From assembly GCA_963682175.1 (NCBI GenBank), contig OY821787.1, positions 16,904,501-16,968,500 of the forward strand: a stretch of 64,000 bases of DNA. The letters run 5' to 3'. The notes beneath the pieces were generated by a model. It had not been told where the DNA came from. It did no database searches and worked only from the letters and a program-made list of their open reading frames with translations. The translations under genes and the position numbers were made by a program. Below are positions 45,816 through 58,306 of the stretch, one piece after another. Origin of the DNA: Triglochin maritima. Its lineage: Eukaryota > Streptophyta > Magnoliopsida > Alismatales > Juncaginaceae. Each line of letters starts with the position of its first letter. Positions within the stretch are counted from its first letter, which is position 1.

Positions 45816-47327
45816 TGATTAGTAGCATTTCATATATTCTATTCATGCTATATCCTTTATTTTACCCCAATTTCATGCTACTCGAGTGTTTGTTTGTGGT
45901 ATTCCAGGTATTAGGTAATAAAGAAGAGAAAGGAAGAGAAAATGACTGAAAAGTAAGAGGAAAGGAATAAAATAACGCAAAATTGACATGTTTGTCATGC
46001 ACAAAGACCCACATGCAAATCAGGAACCACCCTGATGAAATCCAGAGGGACCTGAACGCACAGAAAACATTTCAGGAGCAAAAATCCTTCAAAACCATGA
46101 TCTTGAGGAGTATTTTCGCAATTAAAGACAAACAGGCTCGACTAAGTGGACCAGGAGTGCATCACACGTGCGAAATAGGATGTTTAAGTTACTGAAGAAA
46201 ATTACAGCTGATCGGACCCAATTGATCCGCCACTGACGGATTATTTTGGTCCAGTGCGTCCCCAATTTCTCTCATGCATTTGCCTTGATTATATGTGTAC
46301 AACAGACTATAAGAAATTATGACAACCGACGGATTGATCCCAGATTCATCTATACCACTCTTTCTTTGATAAGTAGCAAGGTTTCTTCTTCCTTTTCTCC
46401 TCTGCTCCACTTCCACAATTGGAGTAGGTTAGTTTTTACCCAGTTTGGCTGCAAGTAGAGGAAGGTGGATGAAGATTGTAATCTCACATTTTATTTCATA
46501 AAAGGTTGGATTCTTGTTCCTTTTGTCATTAACTTTCTTTCTATGCAATTAGTTTTTGATTTTGTTTGTTAGTTTCTAGTTAGAGTTTTATGTCATGTTT
46601 AGCCTTAACCTCTTGCTTTCCATACTTGTTCTTATGAGTAGTGAGTAGATCCACCGCATGTGGGGTGGAGGAAATGTAGTTGATGGTGAAATGTATGATG
46701 GGTTCTTCTTATCTTGTGTCATTTCTTGTGCTTAATGTAGATCTATACTTGTAACTTGCTAAAACTTGTATTAGATGGGATAATGGCCACACTAGGTACT
46801 TGTCTCATGCTAGATCTAGAGTTTATCTTGTTATTGTATGGTTTATCTTTGTATGGAAGTTGTTTGTTATGTATGAATACTTGATTAGTAGAGAATGCAC
46901 GAATGTATTAAGTCGTTTGGATGGTTAGTTGATGTCCTAATGTCCACAATAGGTACTTAGTTCATTCTTGAGAACCCAAAGTGCATCTTAACTTCATGTC
47001 TAACTATATTAGTCATGTATTCATGTAAATGTACTTGATGTTAATTAGACTCTACACTAGTTTCTAGTTGATATCACCTACTTTACACACTTGCACTTAA
47101 TGAAATGAAGACCCACTCATGCACACATACCTCACTATTACACCTCCACTCCAAGGGGTTTAGTTTAATTATCGATTAATTCATCAATTAGTAGTTTGTT
47201 TAGCATAATCCCTTCATTCTCCTCTCCTTTCCCACTCGAGTAGGGTAGTAACAACAACACACACAACTTCTTATGGTACGACCCGTACATACCGTGGACT
47301 TGCGGTTTATTATAACTAAATTAATCA
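45816..47327 (+). mobile_element. 3' LTR of the composite gypsy block
   Basis: 1,512 bp, from TGATTAGTAGCATTTC, immediately after the PPT, to GGTTTATTATAACTAAATTAATCA. It carries the CAAGTGGACTTGCGG-type U5 end. It is followed by the CTGAC duplication and TNP2 coding sequence. Confidence 0.92.
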
Positions 47328-47945
47328 CTGACCAAATAACGGGAACTCAGATTCAATTTTCTTCCACTAGGAAAATCTGAAGGATGCCGAACTAATTGAT
47401 CATTCGCTGTCTCTCGATCTGCATGCCATGTCAGGTTCTTTGAGTCCTTAGAATGTGCAAACAAACACTTCAACCTTGAAATTATCAGAAGATACCACAA
47501 CACCTTTGCAGGGGGACCTTGGAGTTATTCGTTCTCATCAACACTCCTATTTTTCTTTTGTTTGTGCCGTGATTACAAATAGGACAATAATGCAGGTTTT
47601 TACAGTCACCAAGGGACATGCATGTATTTTCCTACACTATCATACATACATTCATGTATTTTCTATACAAGGTCCCTTAGGGACAAAATAACTTTTTTGA
47701 CTAATAAGTACGATCTGGAAGTTCGTTGCTATCTGAAAAAATCTCTTTCAACAACTTCAGTAGGGTAGTGAAACTGACAATACTCCAACTGTTTCCTGCT
47801 CTTAAGGTATACAACTTTAACACTACGGACAACCTATTGAACTTGGTGCAACGCGGGTACAAAGGCCCTTTCATTGTCAGACAATAGACTACCAAGTACA
47901 TCGAGTTTATCACAATAGTTGCCGACAACATCTTGTAGGCTACAA
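47328..47945 (-). pseudogene. CACTA TNP2 transposase, N-terminal part
   Basis: From right to left on the minus strand: SLQDVVGNYCDKLDVLGSLL near 47870-47940; after a frameshift GPLYPRCTKFNRLSVVLKLY; LLKLLKEIFSDSNELP (about 47710-47770); CPICNHGTNKRKIG near 47570; WHADRETANDQLVRHPSD (about 47385-47440); and KKIESEFPLFG at the boundary with the gypsy block. These are the N-terminal conserved blocks of Tnp2 in order. The gene continues at 29027. Its own start lies upstream, beyond the copia element that begins at about 47946. Confidence 0.88.
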
Positions 47946-48190
47946 TGGGCCCTAGGATTAGTCTAAAGCGGGGTGAATAGACTAATTAAGTTTTTTAAAA
48001 GTATAAGCAATTTAAAGCTATAACAATATAATGTAAAGGAGAAAGAGATGCAAACCACGACACAAATGTATAGAGGTTTGAATCTAACCACCAGATCCTA
48101 GTCCTCTCTTACAAATTGCTCTTCCTTGAGCAAGGATCGAAAATAATAGAGAGTTTGGGAGTCTGAATTGTTCTTGATCCTGTCGACAGC
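47946..48190 (-). mobile_element. Copia LTR, U5 side, split by gypsy DNA
   Basis: It resembles the R/U5 part of the copia LTRs at 31350 and 34950 (GATGCAAACCAC, then AGATCCTAGTCCTC at the same spacing). It adjoins TNP2 on the left and the gypsy LTR 48191 on the right. With 60931-61573 it would form one 3' LTR of a minus-oriented copia element. The outer end is approximate. Confidence 0.65.
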
Positions 48191-49752
48191 TGATTGAACG
48201 TTTTAAAATAACCGCAAGTGCACGGACACGTTGAAGCTATGGAAAATACGGGTCGCTCCATAGGGAGGTGTGTCGACTTTAGTTTGTTCGAAGGTGAGTG
48301 GGAAAGAAAGGAGAGAAAGGAGTTATGATCAAACTACACTAAAATGCAAAAGGAAATGGAAAATTCAGCAATAAAACTAAACCCCATTGGGGTAGAGAAA
48401 GAATGTGAATGCAAAGATATGTGTATGTGTGTGTTTAATTATGCTCATCACAACATGTAGTGCATAAATATCATAAAACTAAATCCAACTTTGCCTCCAC
48501 GTGAAATAAGATAACAATATCATTAAAACATACAAGACAATTAATTGGAATGAAGCTAAATGAACTCATGTATAAAGACCAAACCCCACTATGCCTCCAC
48601 ATGAAATAAGATTGACACAATCATTAAAACATACAAGACATCAACCAAGGTAAGGGAAACAAGAGGTCATGCAACTACAAGTCATGTTTCCTTTATTAAT
48701 TCCATCCATATTCTCACCTCATCATTCCCCATAAAATAGGTCCACTGGTCTAAGCATATGCTAAGCTTCATTCAAGAGCATTAACATATCAAAGACGAGT
48801 GAAATCACATTAGATGGTTATGGAAATCATGTAAGGCTCAAAGGATTAAGATAACACACACCTAATACATCACATAATCACATCACATTTTTCTCCACCA
48901 ACCAAATGGGGATGGAACTACTCACTAACCATTACACTACAACCTACATTAACAAAATGAAACATTCTACTGAAAGGAGATTAAACTAAGCAAGCAAGAA
49001 ATATTAAAGAAGCTAATTGAAAGGAAATAAAACTAAAGAAGCATGCAAGAATTAATAGACAAGACAATATTAAAAGAAACTAAGAAAATTTATTTTATTA
49101 ACATGACTCACATTGCTAGTGGCATTGTTCTCCAGCTTGAGTTTTTGCTTCAAGGCTTTTAGTCCAAGTAGAGAGAATGTCACCAAGCAATGGGTGGATA
49201 CAAAGGAGGAGGAGTTCGATTTATAGCCAAAGAAAAAGGCAATCGGGGACAATCCTCTGATATGGGACTAATACACTACTAAAAATAGACATAAAACACC
49301 CTAATACATGACCCGACTAAACCTCAGAAGATCCGGACTAATCCAGACTGTCAATCAGCGGTCTTGGGCAGCCAATTGCGGTCTATATTCTTTAGATCGG
49401 GCTCTGGTTCGAATTGTTGTTGTCTGGCTCGATTTCTTCATGTGTGATGCATCCTAATCGGTTGTGTGGCTTGCGACCCGAATCCAATTGCCAAAATACT
49501 CCTCATGATGGTGTGGAGTTTCTTCATTTGCTCATTGGTCCTTCGGTTTTACATTCAGGTCCCACTCTCTTGCATCTCAGTCCATAAGTCTTGCAACTTA
49601 GTCTTTTTTCTTGCTTTTAAGTCCTTTTATAGTCTCTTCTTCTCAAACCTAATTATTCATGTAACTCAAACATAAAACTCGTTACGTAGCATTGTTTGGG
49701 TGAAAGATAATGGATATAAGACACAAATATATGCATCATATGATGTCAATCA
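48191..49752 (-). mobile_element. 3' LTR of a minus-oriented gypsy element
   Basis: 1,562 bp from TGATTGAACG to TGATGTCAATCA. The PPT is directly to the right (49753-49768). The TATA box is near 49211-49220 and the paired palindromes near 49345-49385. The left border lies inside copia LTR sequence. Confidence 0.9.
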
Positions 49753-52752
49753 AATACCCCCACACCTAACTTTTGCTAGTCTCGAGCAAAACAAAGAAAA
49801 AGAAAAATGAAAGAAAGGAAAAAGCATACGAAAAACAGAGAAATCCTAACTCACTTTCGTAGGAATCACGGTTGCACTTAGCACGTTCAATAAGTTGTTA
49901 AACCTCCTTGTCGCCAAGGAGGTGGAGTGTTGTCTCCTGAGGATTTTCAGCGGATATACCCACAAAATCCGAACATAGATGCATTATTCAATCTAGATAC
50001 TCGACTCGATGGACTCATTTTTATCGATCATTGGACGCGGTAATCCTACAAGCCGACTCTATATTGGTATTAGTCCACACACCTAGCCTAATGAATCATT
50101 CGTACAAGTTAAATAAGGACTTCAGTGAAAGACATGGACAATCTCAACATCCTCAAGTGATACAAAGTGTAAAGTCCATTAAGGTTCTTATTTGCATTAC
50201 CATTTTTCTTTTTCTTTCTTTCTTTTTGTTTGTTTGTTTAATTTTCTTTTTCTTTCTTTCTTTTTGTTTTTTTTTCTTTTTCTTACTAGTTGGAGTTTCA
50301 TTCTCCCAGGGTCAAGTTTCGTGCATCATTGCCTATGAGGACTTACACTATCACGTACACCTCTCCCTAAATCTCCACATAGGGCAATCTGTACCACCCG
50401 TGTAACGGGAGTTCGGTCAGTGCATCCCAAGTCAGATGACTCGAAAGCACCAGCCACAAAGTCCACTCAGACCTAATTTCCCGAGTGATAGCAGTCATGC
50501 GAGAAGAGAGAAAACCTACTCATTTATTTCTTATCTACCATTGAACCAAAAGCCCTACACTTAATGTCTAACAACAAGATTTAAATGGTCCTTTACTACA
50601 ACAAACTTCCTTAAATTAACAAACACGAATTATTGACTCACTAGGTTCAGGGTAGACTTCTTTAATTGTTTGAGTACTGAAATCCTATGATTACTCGCCC
50701 CCTAAGGGAAAACCGGGGTGCATCCTAATGACTCGATAAGACCTAAAGCCAGTATACAAGATATCCTAATGCATCAAGTTCAAGACAATTTTGGGAGCTT
50801 TCTTTTTACTTTGCCTCACAATGGTTTTGCACATGCTAAACACAGGCAAAACCCACAAAATATTTTCTTTCGCAAACACATGAAGATTTTGAAAGAAGTG
50901 AAAATTTTAAAGCATTAGGCAAGCAAAAGAAGACAAGTCACCCAAGGATCATGGCAAGCAGATATATCGATATTACATGAAGCATACGAACATGACCCAA
51001 ACAATGCACACAAAAGTAAACAAAATCAAATGACTCTACTATGTACACACGTAAAACACCCCCCGACACCTACTTCATGGATTGTCCTCAATGAATGTGA
51101 ACATAATACTACATGGATTTATGCATGAAAAAGGAAAGATCTCACCACCGTGAAGCACAAGGAAAGTGTTACGGTCATGTTGATGTACATAACTCCAAAT
51201 TCACTCAAAACCTGTGAGAAGCTAAAGAAGGGATACAAATATGTGAAATAAATGGGCCCAAATACACAAGGGTTGGGGCACACAACAATCAATACTCGCT
51301 GATGGAGTCTTTTATTGTACTTTTTTTAATATAACTATGTACAAAAATAAGTTCCTATCTTCATTTGTCAAAGGACATCAAATGGGAACCTTAAAAGTGG
51401 GTCAATACACTTAGAAAGGGAACATGACACCATGCTGGGCCAGAATACTCATGTTTGCCCCCCCTCCCAAAGAGCACAAAATGAAAGGAGAGGTTCTTGA
51501 ATTAGACGCAAAGGCGTCGCCTTCAGAGGATCAAACTGAAAGAGCTTGAACCTCTCAAGAGTTTGGGAAATAAGGGGCAACGGAAGAAGAGTTTCTCCCG
51601 TTGCGGTACTGAAGTTATGATCGTCAATCCAAACTCTCCAACCAACAGGCTGGTGGGTCGGAACGAGGTCAAGTACCTCGTTATGAATGTCTGATTCACC
51701 AGGCGAATAGAAAGTGGGTCTCTTACCCAAGGTATCCTCCAAGGAACTCCTAATACCCTCATTAGCAATGTAGTTGTTTGATGTTCCATCATTTCCAAGA
51801 TGATCAGGAACAATAGTGAGAGGCAAACTTTCATCAGGTCGTTTGAAATTAAGGGTACTAGGGAGCTCTTGCTCCACCAGAGGTGAGTCCTTAAGAGGCA
51901 CAACATGAACATCATGAGTCCTTAAGAGACAAAAAGATAAGGCACAATCTTGTACCGACACATAATGAAGTTGGTCCATGTTATTCTCAATTTGGATCGA
52001 ATCCTCCACCATGTAATCCTGAATTGAAACCCCAAGTCACTTAGATTGACTAGGAGTTTGACTTTGAAAGATTGTGCTTTGAATTTGTTGATGTAGTGGT
52101 GGTTCGATATTAGAAGATACATCCTCATGTTGACAAGAAATGTCACCCTCCTCACGTTTACTTAATTGTTGCGTCATTTGACTCACTTGCAGTGCCATAT
52201 TTTGTATAGATTGTTGAGTGGTTTCCATGAATGTAAGGAAAGTTTGTTTCAAGGAATCTGGTATGCGGTCAACTATGAAGTCCAAGTCAGAGTTTGAGAA
52301 ATTTTGGGGTTGGGTGTTGATGGGCTGAGAATGAGTCCAATGATTCGAAGTGGGGTGTTGGTAGAATTCTGGGTATTCAGGAGGAGGATACTGGGGTGAA
52401 AATGATGTATAAGAATTGGAATAAGAATTGTCTCCCTACGAATCCATCCCTCTCGGGCTGTACGTGGATGCGTAATGGTCATATTGAGAATTTTGGGAAA
52501 AGGTATGCTCATACTCAGGCTCTGGGGGAACATAAGGACATTCACCGATAACATGATCACTCAACCCACAACAGTCACACGGTACTACTACTGGAGCCAC
52601 CGGTGCACTCATGTCATCTACCATATGCATGAAAGAGGCCAAAGGTTCTTGCAATGTCTCAGTTTCATGAGCAACATATGATCCGACGTAACTAGATGGT
52701 GGTCTAGCAGTCAGTGCCTCTCTCATATTACCCCAATATGAAGATTGCTCAG
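49753..52752 (-). mobile_element. Gypsy interior, minus, truncated at gag
   Basis: The noncoding 3' region (49769-51448) matches the other copies block by block. The gag-derived coding remnant lies to the right and is cut at 52752 by a + oriented LTR. The 5' half of gag, leader and PBS are absent. There is no sign of pol. Confidence 0.8.
50203..50285. repeat. TTTC/TTTG microsatellite-like tract
   Basis: Runs of CTTT and GTTT units in the noncoding 3' region of the minus gypsy element. A comparable T- or A-rich tract sits at the same place in the copies at about 39051-39095, 45350-45395 and 59445-59465. Confidence 0.85.
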
Positions 52753-52795
52753 TGATTGACATCATTTCATGCTTATATTTGTATCTTATATCCAT
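51449..52795 (-). pseudogene. gag: Gag-derived remnant and conserved C-terminal block
   Basis: Right to left: a complete knuckle (CDCCGLSDHVIGEC, near 52535-52580), a YDHYASTYSPRGMDS block, a QMTQQLSKREEGDISCQHED block (52130-52190), then an open frame of 187 codons (52012-51449) with VEQELPSTLNFKRPDES and THQPVGWRVWIDDHNF (about 51610-51665). The protease domain seems to have been deleted between 52040 and 52012, because the linker passes straight to the C-terminal block. The Met at 52795 belongs to adjacent LTR sequence, so the true remnant ends at 52752. Confidence 0.75.
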
Positions 52796-54151
52796 TATCT
52801 TTCACCTAAACAATGCTATGTAACGAGTTTTATGTTTAGTTTTCAGGAAAAAATAGGTTTAAAGAGATGAAGCATAAAAGGACCCAAAAGCTGGGAAAAA
52901 GGACTGAATTGTGAGATATGGCGACTGAGATGCAAGGGAGAAGGACCTGAACGTAAGACCGAAGGACCAAAGTGCAAAACAGAAAACTCCACACCATCAT
53001 GGGGAGTATTTTGGCAATTCTATTCGGGTCGGAGATCCAACAAGTCAAGTAACCACATCAAAAACAAACAATACCAGCAAGAAAAGCCCACAACAAATTC
53101 CAACCCGATCCAAAGTTTATGGACCGCCAATTGGCAGTCTGCGACCGCTAATTAGCGGTCTAGATCACTCTGGATCCACCCAAATTTCTCCAGCACATGT
53201 ATTAGAGGATGTTTAGGCTATTTTTGGTATATGTTTAGTCCCGCATCGGGGGATTGTCCCGGATTGCCTTTTTCTTTGGCTATAAATAGAACTCTTGACC
53301 TTCTATTGTAATCACTCCATATTTTAAGTGACTATTCTTCCTACTAGAAGTGAGGCCTTGAAGCACAGACTATAGTAGGAGGATGCTACTTGAAATGTGA
53401 GTCACTTTAATAAAAGTTTCTTGATTATGTTGTTTGGTTCATGTTTCTTGTTTTACTTTGTTTAATTTCATTTCATTAGTTTTAGTAGCTTAGTTAATAT
53501 GCTTTCCTTGCTTAGTTTAATAATTAGTGTAATGTGTAGTGAGTAGTTCCATCCCCTTTCGAGGGTGGAGTAGATGTTCATACATGCATTAGAGAATGGA
53601 ATGAATGCTTTATTTACAATGTGTTGATAAACATGAATGTATGCTTGCTTGTTTAGGATAGAATTTATAACTTGATGAGTTTTGCCAAAATGATTAGACA
53701 CCTCTCATGCTTGTTTAGGTTCTTAAATAAACAACTTGTATATGTAAATGTTAATCAACTAGGTTGGTGAATAGATTGATAGGTTTTGCCATAACATTTA
53801 GACACTTCCTATGCATGATAACAACACCTTCATTTGTGCTTAAAGAATGTGTTAAACACCTACCTCTTTGCATGTCTGCACTTACTCCACCCCTTAGGGG
53901 TTTTCCACTTCTGTATTCCATCACTCTTCTTTCATTCTTAGTTAAGTTTTAGTTAATCGTTTGTTGCTTTCTTTCACATTTCGTATTTCGTAGTGTAGCG
54001 TAGCGTAGAGTAGTATAATCAACTCTCTTCTCCATTTTTCGCCACTTGATTTCGTGCAAATGAGAGGCTGCTCACCTCCCTGAGGACGACTCGTATTTGC
54101 CACCGCTTCAACGCGGCCGTGCACTTGCGGTTTAATATAAAACGTTCAACA
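52753..54151 (+). mobile_element. 5' LTR of a plus-oriented gypsy element
   Basis: 1,399 bp from TGATTGACATCATTTC to AAAACGTTCAACA. The TATA box (GGCTATAAATAGAAC) is near 53280. GGGGGATTGTCCCGG is at about 53248 and the palindromes CCGCCAATTGGC and GACCGCTAATTAGCGGTC at 53121-53163. A PBS-like sequence follows. Confidence 0.92.
53144..53161. promoter_or_regulatory. 18-bp palindrome in U3
   Basis: GACCGCTAATTAGCGGTC is its own reverse complement and lies about 120 bp upstream of the TATA box. A degraded partner lies 20 bp to the left, and a related AGACCGCCAATCAGCGGTCT occurs in the leader at about 54309-54328. Confidence 0.78.
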
Positions 54152-54157
54152 AGTTTT

Positions 54158-54175
54158 CTGCGTCGTTGCCGGGGA
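54158..54175 (+). other. Degenerate tRNA-Asp primer binding site
   Basis: CTGCGTCGTTGCCGGGGA matches the tRNA-Asp type PBS of the young element at 15 of 18 positions, six bases after the LTR end. Confidence 0.82.
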
Positions 54176-55346
54176 GGTGCCAGTCCAGACTCTAGTTTGG
54201 ACGATTCGAATGGATTTAATTTGTGTTTTGTAGTTTTTCTTTGTTTAAGGAGACTGGGAATAGCAAGGGGAGGCTCCGGGAGAAATTTCAAGACGAGCTG
54301 GGCACTTAAGACCGCCAATCAGCGGTCTGGTGAGCTCTGTTCACCTTCTCTTTTCTTTGTGTTGTTTCCCTAATTGATCTTGTAATCTGGGACGCAATTT
54401 TGCATGTTCTAACTCTTAGATTGCTCCCAGATTAATAATCAACTTCCCTTAAGCAACATGGACCCTAAAACCCAAAGCAAAAGATTAGGCATTCTTTTTG
54501 TTTAGGTCATGCATCATGTATGTGACTTAGGCATATAGATTGTCTTTAATTTTAGCATTATTTTCAGTTGCTGAGTGCTGGCGTGAGGTACGCACCTTCT
54601 ACTCACATTCATGCATTTCGTATGAACATGCATTAGTTAGTAGGAAGTGCATTGAAACAAGTGTGAGTTGAGCGTTTGTTTGGAGAGTTGATTGTTAGAT
54701 TTAGACTCCAAAACACTACTAAGGAGGGGTTGTCCCATAAAAGATAAGGTGGGGGATTTCATCACCCTTTCCTTCACCCCACAAACAACAATAATCAAGA
54801 GCCTAATTTTTAAAATCAAGTAGACATTGGCCCTAAGGACTTCGGGCGTATTAGGAGAGTGATCTGGTCCCGACCGTCATGACCTGATCGGCGTTGCCCA
54901 CTTTGTCGATAGTAGGAAAGAAGAGATCTCCAGATCTTGGCTCCCTTGCTGGGCTTTGTGGTCCTCGTTGTGGGGAGGTGAGGCGTGTTGAGGCTGTGTG
55001 ACCTCGCAGTTAGGCGTCGTCTACCTGTAAGGACCTATAGCGACCTTAGGATTGCTTGAGCCTTGTTTGCTTGTGTGCTTCTACCTGTACCCATCCGCCG
55101 TAGCATGACTTCTTCCTTTCTCTCCTGAGTCATTCTTTCTCTCCTGTGTTCCCCCATCTTCTCCTCTACACACATTCTTTGTTAAAAAAGAAAAAAAAAG
55201 TTTTGATTTGTGTGTGTGCACCTTTGTGCATGCTTTCGTTGACACGAGACGAGAGGGGTCGTTTGACGAGGAGCGTTGTCAATCTGGCTTCGGTCATCGA
55301 TTTCTCGACACCTTCCTCCTCTCGTGTCGCACCCAGTCTGGGTTCA

Positions 55347-58306
55347 ATGGCTGCTAATTTCTGTGAGGAGGAGCAGTTGCTGGACCCACCTGTTCGACAT
55401 GTTCTTCCAGTTGTCGTTCCCATACCTCTCCGTGATCGATGCTACCCGAGCCGTACAGCTCTACCCTCATGCTTGGTATTGCCAGAGGCAAATGGGAACC
55501 ATTTTGAGGTTAAGCCTCAGTTTATTTCCATGCTCCCTTACTTCACTGGGAAAGGTGACCCCTCTATCTTTCTCAGGGAATTTGAGGAGGTCTGTGCTTT
55601 CTTCAAGCTGCAACAACTTAGCACAGACTTCGTCCATCTTAGGCTTGTCCCCTTCGCGTTGAAGGATGACGCCAAGAAGTGGTTGTACAGCAACCAGGCG
55701 AATGACTTTAGGACTTGGGATGAGTTTTAATCTGCATTCCTCAAGAAATACTTCCCAAATCATCAGACTCAAAAATTGAGGAACGAAATTAATTCGTTCT
55801 ATCAACTTGAGACCGAAACATTTCATGCATATCTAGAGAGGTTCAAGGAGCTACCATTCTCATTCCCTCACCATGGCATTGAGTTGTGGCATCTTTGTCA
55901 GATTGTTTACGAGGGTCTTCAAATCCCGTCCCGAACGCTCCTTGAGTCCATGTGTCAAGGAGAGTTCTTGGGAAAGGATGAAAGGGAGGCATGGGCTTTC
56001 CTAGAAGACCTTGCTGAGAAAATAATGCAATGGGAGAGTATAAGGGAACCACCTGCATCATCTAGTATAGGAGCGAGGATCGGGAATGCAAACTCGACTA
56101 GATCGGGTGCCGCATTTGCTATCGATACCACTACGGCCACCGAGCCACGCATGGTGGCCTTAATGCAACGTATGGATTCGATTGAGCTCCGATACCAACA
56201 AAGTGCACCTCACATGTCCACATCTGGTCGAGTTCCCTATCATTTATGTGGGAAGATAGGTCATGTAGAAAGCGAGTGTGCGTCCATTCCTCCTAAGATG
56301 GAACATGTCAACACCATCTATGACAAAGCTAGGAATGACCCATACTCCTCATCTTATAATCCTGCATGGAGAAACCACAACAATTTTTCATGGAACCAAA
56401 ATAATGCCCCGGGTGGTCCTTCAACCTCCTCTCGACCACCTAATCAACCACACCAACTTCCCATGCATGCTCATTCATATCAGCAACCCCAAGTTCCAAG
56501 CACCAATCCACCAGGTTTCCCAAATTCTAACAACTTTGAAACCCTGCTTAATTCGCTTGAGAACTTGACTCGTGGACTTGAGAACTCTGTGAAAGTTTTT
56601 ATGTCATCCACAAGTCAAGTTCTCACTTCAAATCAGCAGACCATCAAATCTCTAGAGCTTCAGATGGGTCAATTGGCTCAGTCTGTACATGAAAGAGAGA
56701 GTGGGTCTTTGCCTAGCCAGCCTGAGGCTAACCCCCGCATGTACCAGCAACAACACATGCAAAATGAAAATATGGTACCGCGGGGGAGGCAAGTGAACCA
56801 TGTGGAGTAACCTGTTCACCATGTCAATTCCATTGTGACCTTAAGGAATGGAAAGTAGGTTGACAATCACATTTCCTTGTCACAACCACCACCATCTATG
56901 CAGCCCCTTAGTGGGAATGGTGGTGAAGAAGAGGCTGAGGGTGAGGGTAATACACCAATGCTTCCTTCTCAGGCACCGCAGAAGAACCTACCTGCCAAAA
57001 ACTCCCTATCTAAGTAGGTTAACCAAAAAGCAGAGTGACACGATGGATAAAATATTAGAGGTGTTCAAGCAAGTGAAGGTTAACATCCCCTAGTTGGGTG
57101 TCATCCAACAAATACCTCAATATGCCAAAGTGTTGAAGGATCTCTGCACAACCAAGAGGAAGACAATGTTCCTAAGAAAGCATTCTTGGCTGCAAATGTT
57201 AGCTCACTTTTGTCCAATCCCTGGGTGTACTACTATTCAGTGTACGATAGGGGACACTAGCATGAGTAATGTATTGCTTGATTTAGGATCGGCGGTCAAC
57301 CTCCTCCCATTTTCTGTTTATCAACAATTGAATTTGGGAGAATTGAAACCAACTAAGATCACCCTCCAATTGGCGGATAGATCCATTCGTATTCCAAAGG
57401 GGATTATCAAGGACGTGCTTATCAAAGTAGGAGATTTTATATTTGTGTGTCCTCGATACCAATCCTGTTGCGAACACCCACTCTCAAATACCTTTGATTT
57501 TGGGTAGACCATTTCTAGCAACTTCCAACGCCTCAATTAATTGTAGAAATAGTCTCATGAAGCTCTCATTCGGTAACATGAGTGCCGAGTTTCATGTGCT
57601 CAACTCTGGTAGGCAACAAGAGCCCATGGATCAACCTTTAAATCTAATTCTCATCCGCCAATTGGAGAAAGCACCACAAAATCAACCAACACCCCTAACC
57701 CCAATGCAACCCATTGAGAATGTTTGTGGGGCCAGTGAAAACTCATTGCCTGTCTTTGCAATGCAACAGAGTGAGCTGGCATCAAACATAAATGTCCAAA
57801 AGGAGTGTTCGTTGCATGATTCAGTTGAGAGTACTAGTGAGAGTGAGACACCTCATCATATGCCTATACCAGAAGGTGTCTCTACCTCATGTCCCATGGC
57901 CATTGAGGCATTTGAGCTTCATATTGACTCCAACAATGACCCACCTATGACCGAGCTTATGCTTGATGATCTAAATGATGGTGGGAGGTCCTTGTTGGAT
58001 GACTTGGGGAGAAGCCCCATTCTTAGTGATGCAGGTCTGCTGCATCCATCGAATGAGCTTGAGGAACTCATTCCGATGCACCCACGTCTTGGTTGGAGAG
58101 TTTTGTTCGATGAGCAACTAAACCCTAGTGAGGCAACACAACTTCACTCATTCATGTTTCCTACACCCAACCAATATCATGAGGGGTTCGAGCCTTTCAG
58201 CTTTGACCTTTCACCTCTCATGACACCTCAGAGTACCGATGAAGTTTGCCCATCTCGGCAAGTCTCTGGTCCTCATGACTTGATGTTCTCATTTGATGTT
58301 CCTTGA
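55347..58306 (+). pseudogene. gag: Gypsy gag-protease polyprotein, decayed
   Basis: ATG at 55347 (MAANFCEEEQ), then PLRDRCYP, FEVKPQFISMLPYF, IFLREFEEVCAF and LKDDAKKWLYS, to a stop at 55728-55730. The same frame continues after it (FLKKYFPNH, CQIVYEGL, WAFLEDLAEKIMQWES) to a stop at 56810. The knuckle reads YHLCGKIGHVESEC, so its first Cys is Tyr. Frame 2 (56848-57507) has ILEVFKQVKVNIP and VLLDLGSAVNLLPFSVYQQL. Frame 3 (57443-58306) has ILGRPFLATSNASINCRNSL, then a 200-residue C-terminal tail containing PMHPRLGWRVLFDE and FEPFSFDLSPLM. At least three stops and two frameshifts. The tail is conserved in three other copies but not recognised. Confidence 0.88.

Larger units (their letters stand above)
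29028..47327 (+). mobile_element. Composite gypsy insertion in TNP2
   Basis: The block starts with an LTR start (TGATTAGTAGCAT, 29028) and ends with an LTR end (TTAATCA, 47327) of the same family, both in + orientation. The flanking pentamers are CTCAC (29023-29027) and CTGAC (47328-47332). Removing the block and one pentamer restores a continuous TNP2 frame (SEFPLFGQEFGNLRLG), so it behaves as a single integration later remodelled. Inside, left to right: a + LTR fragment, a copia LTR-gag-LTR-gag array, a minus LTR fragment, a minus gag-protease region with a nested solo LTR, a + gag-protease region, and a + 3' LTR. Confidence 0.85.

Noticed and set aside
55347..58306. Functional gag-pol or an envelope gene
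   Set aside because: At least three stops, two frameshifts and a lost knuckle Cys. No polymerase motif, signal peptide or membrane segment typical of envelope proteins was seen.
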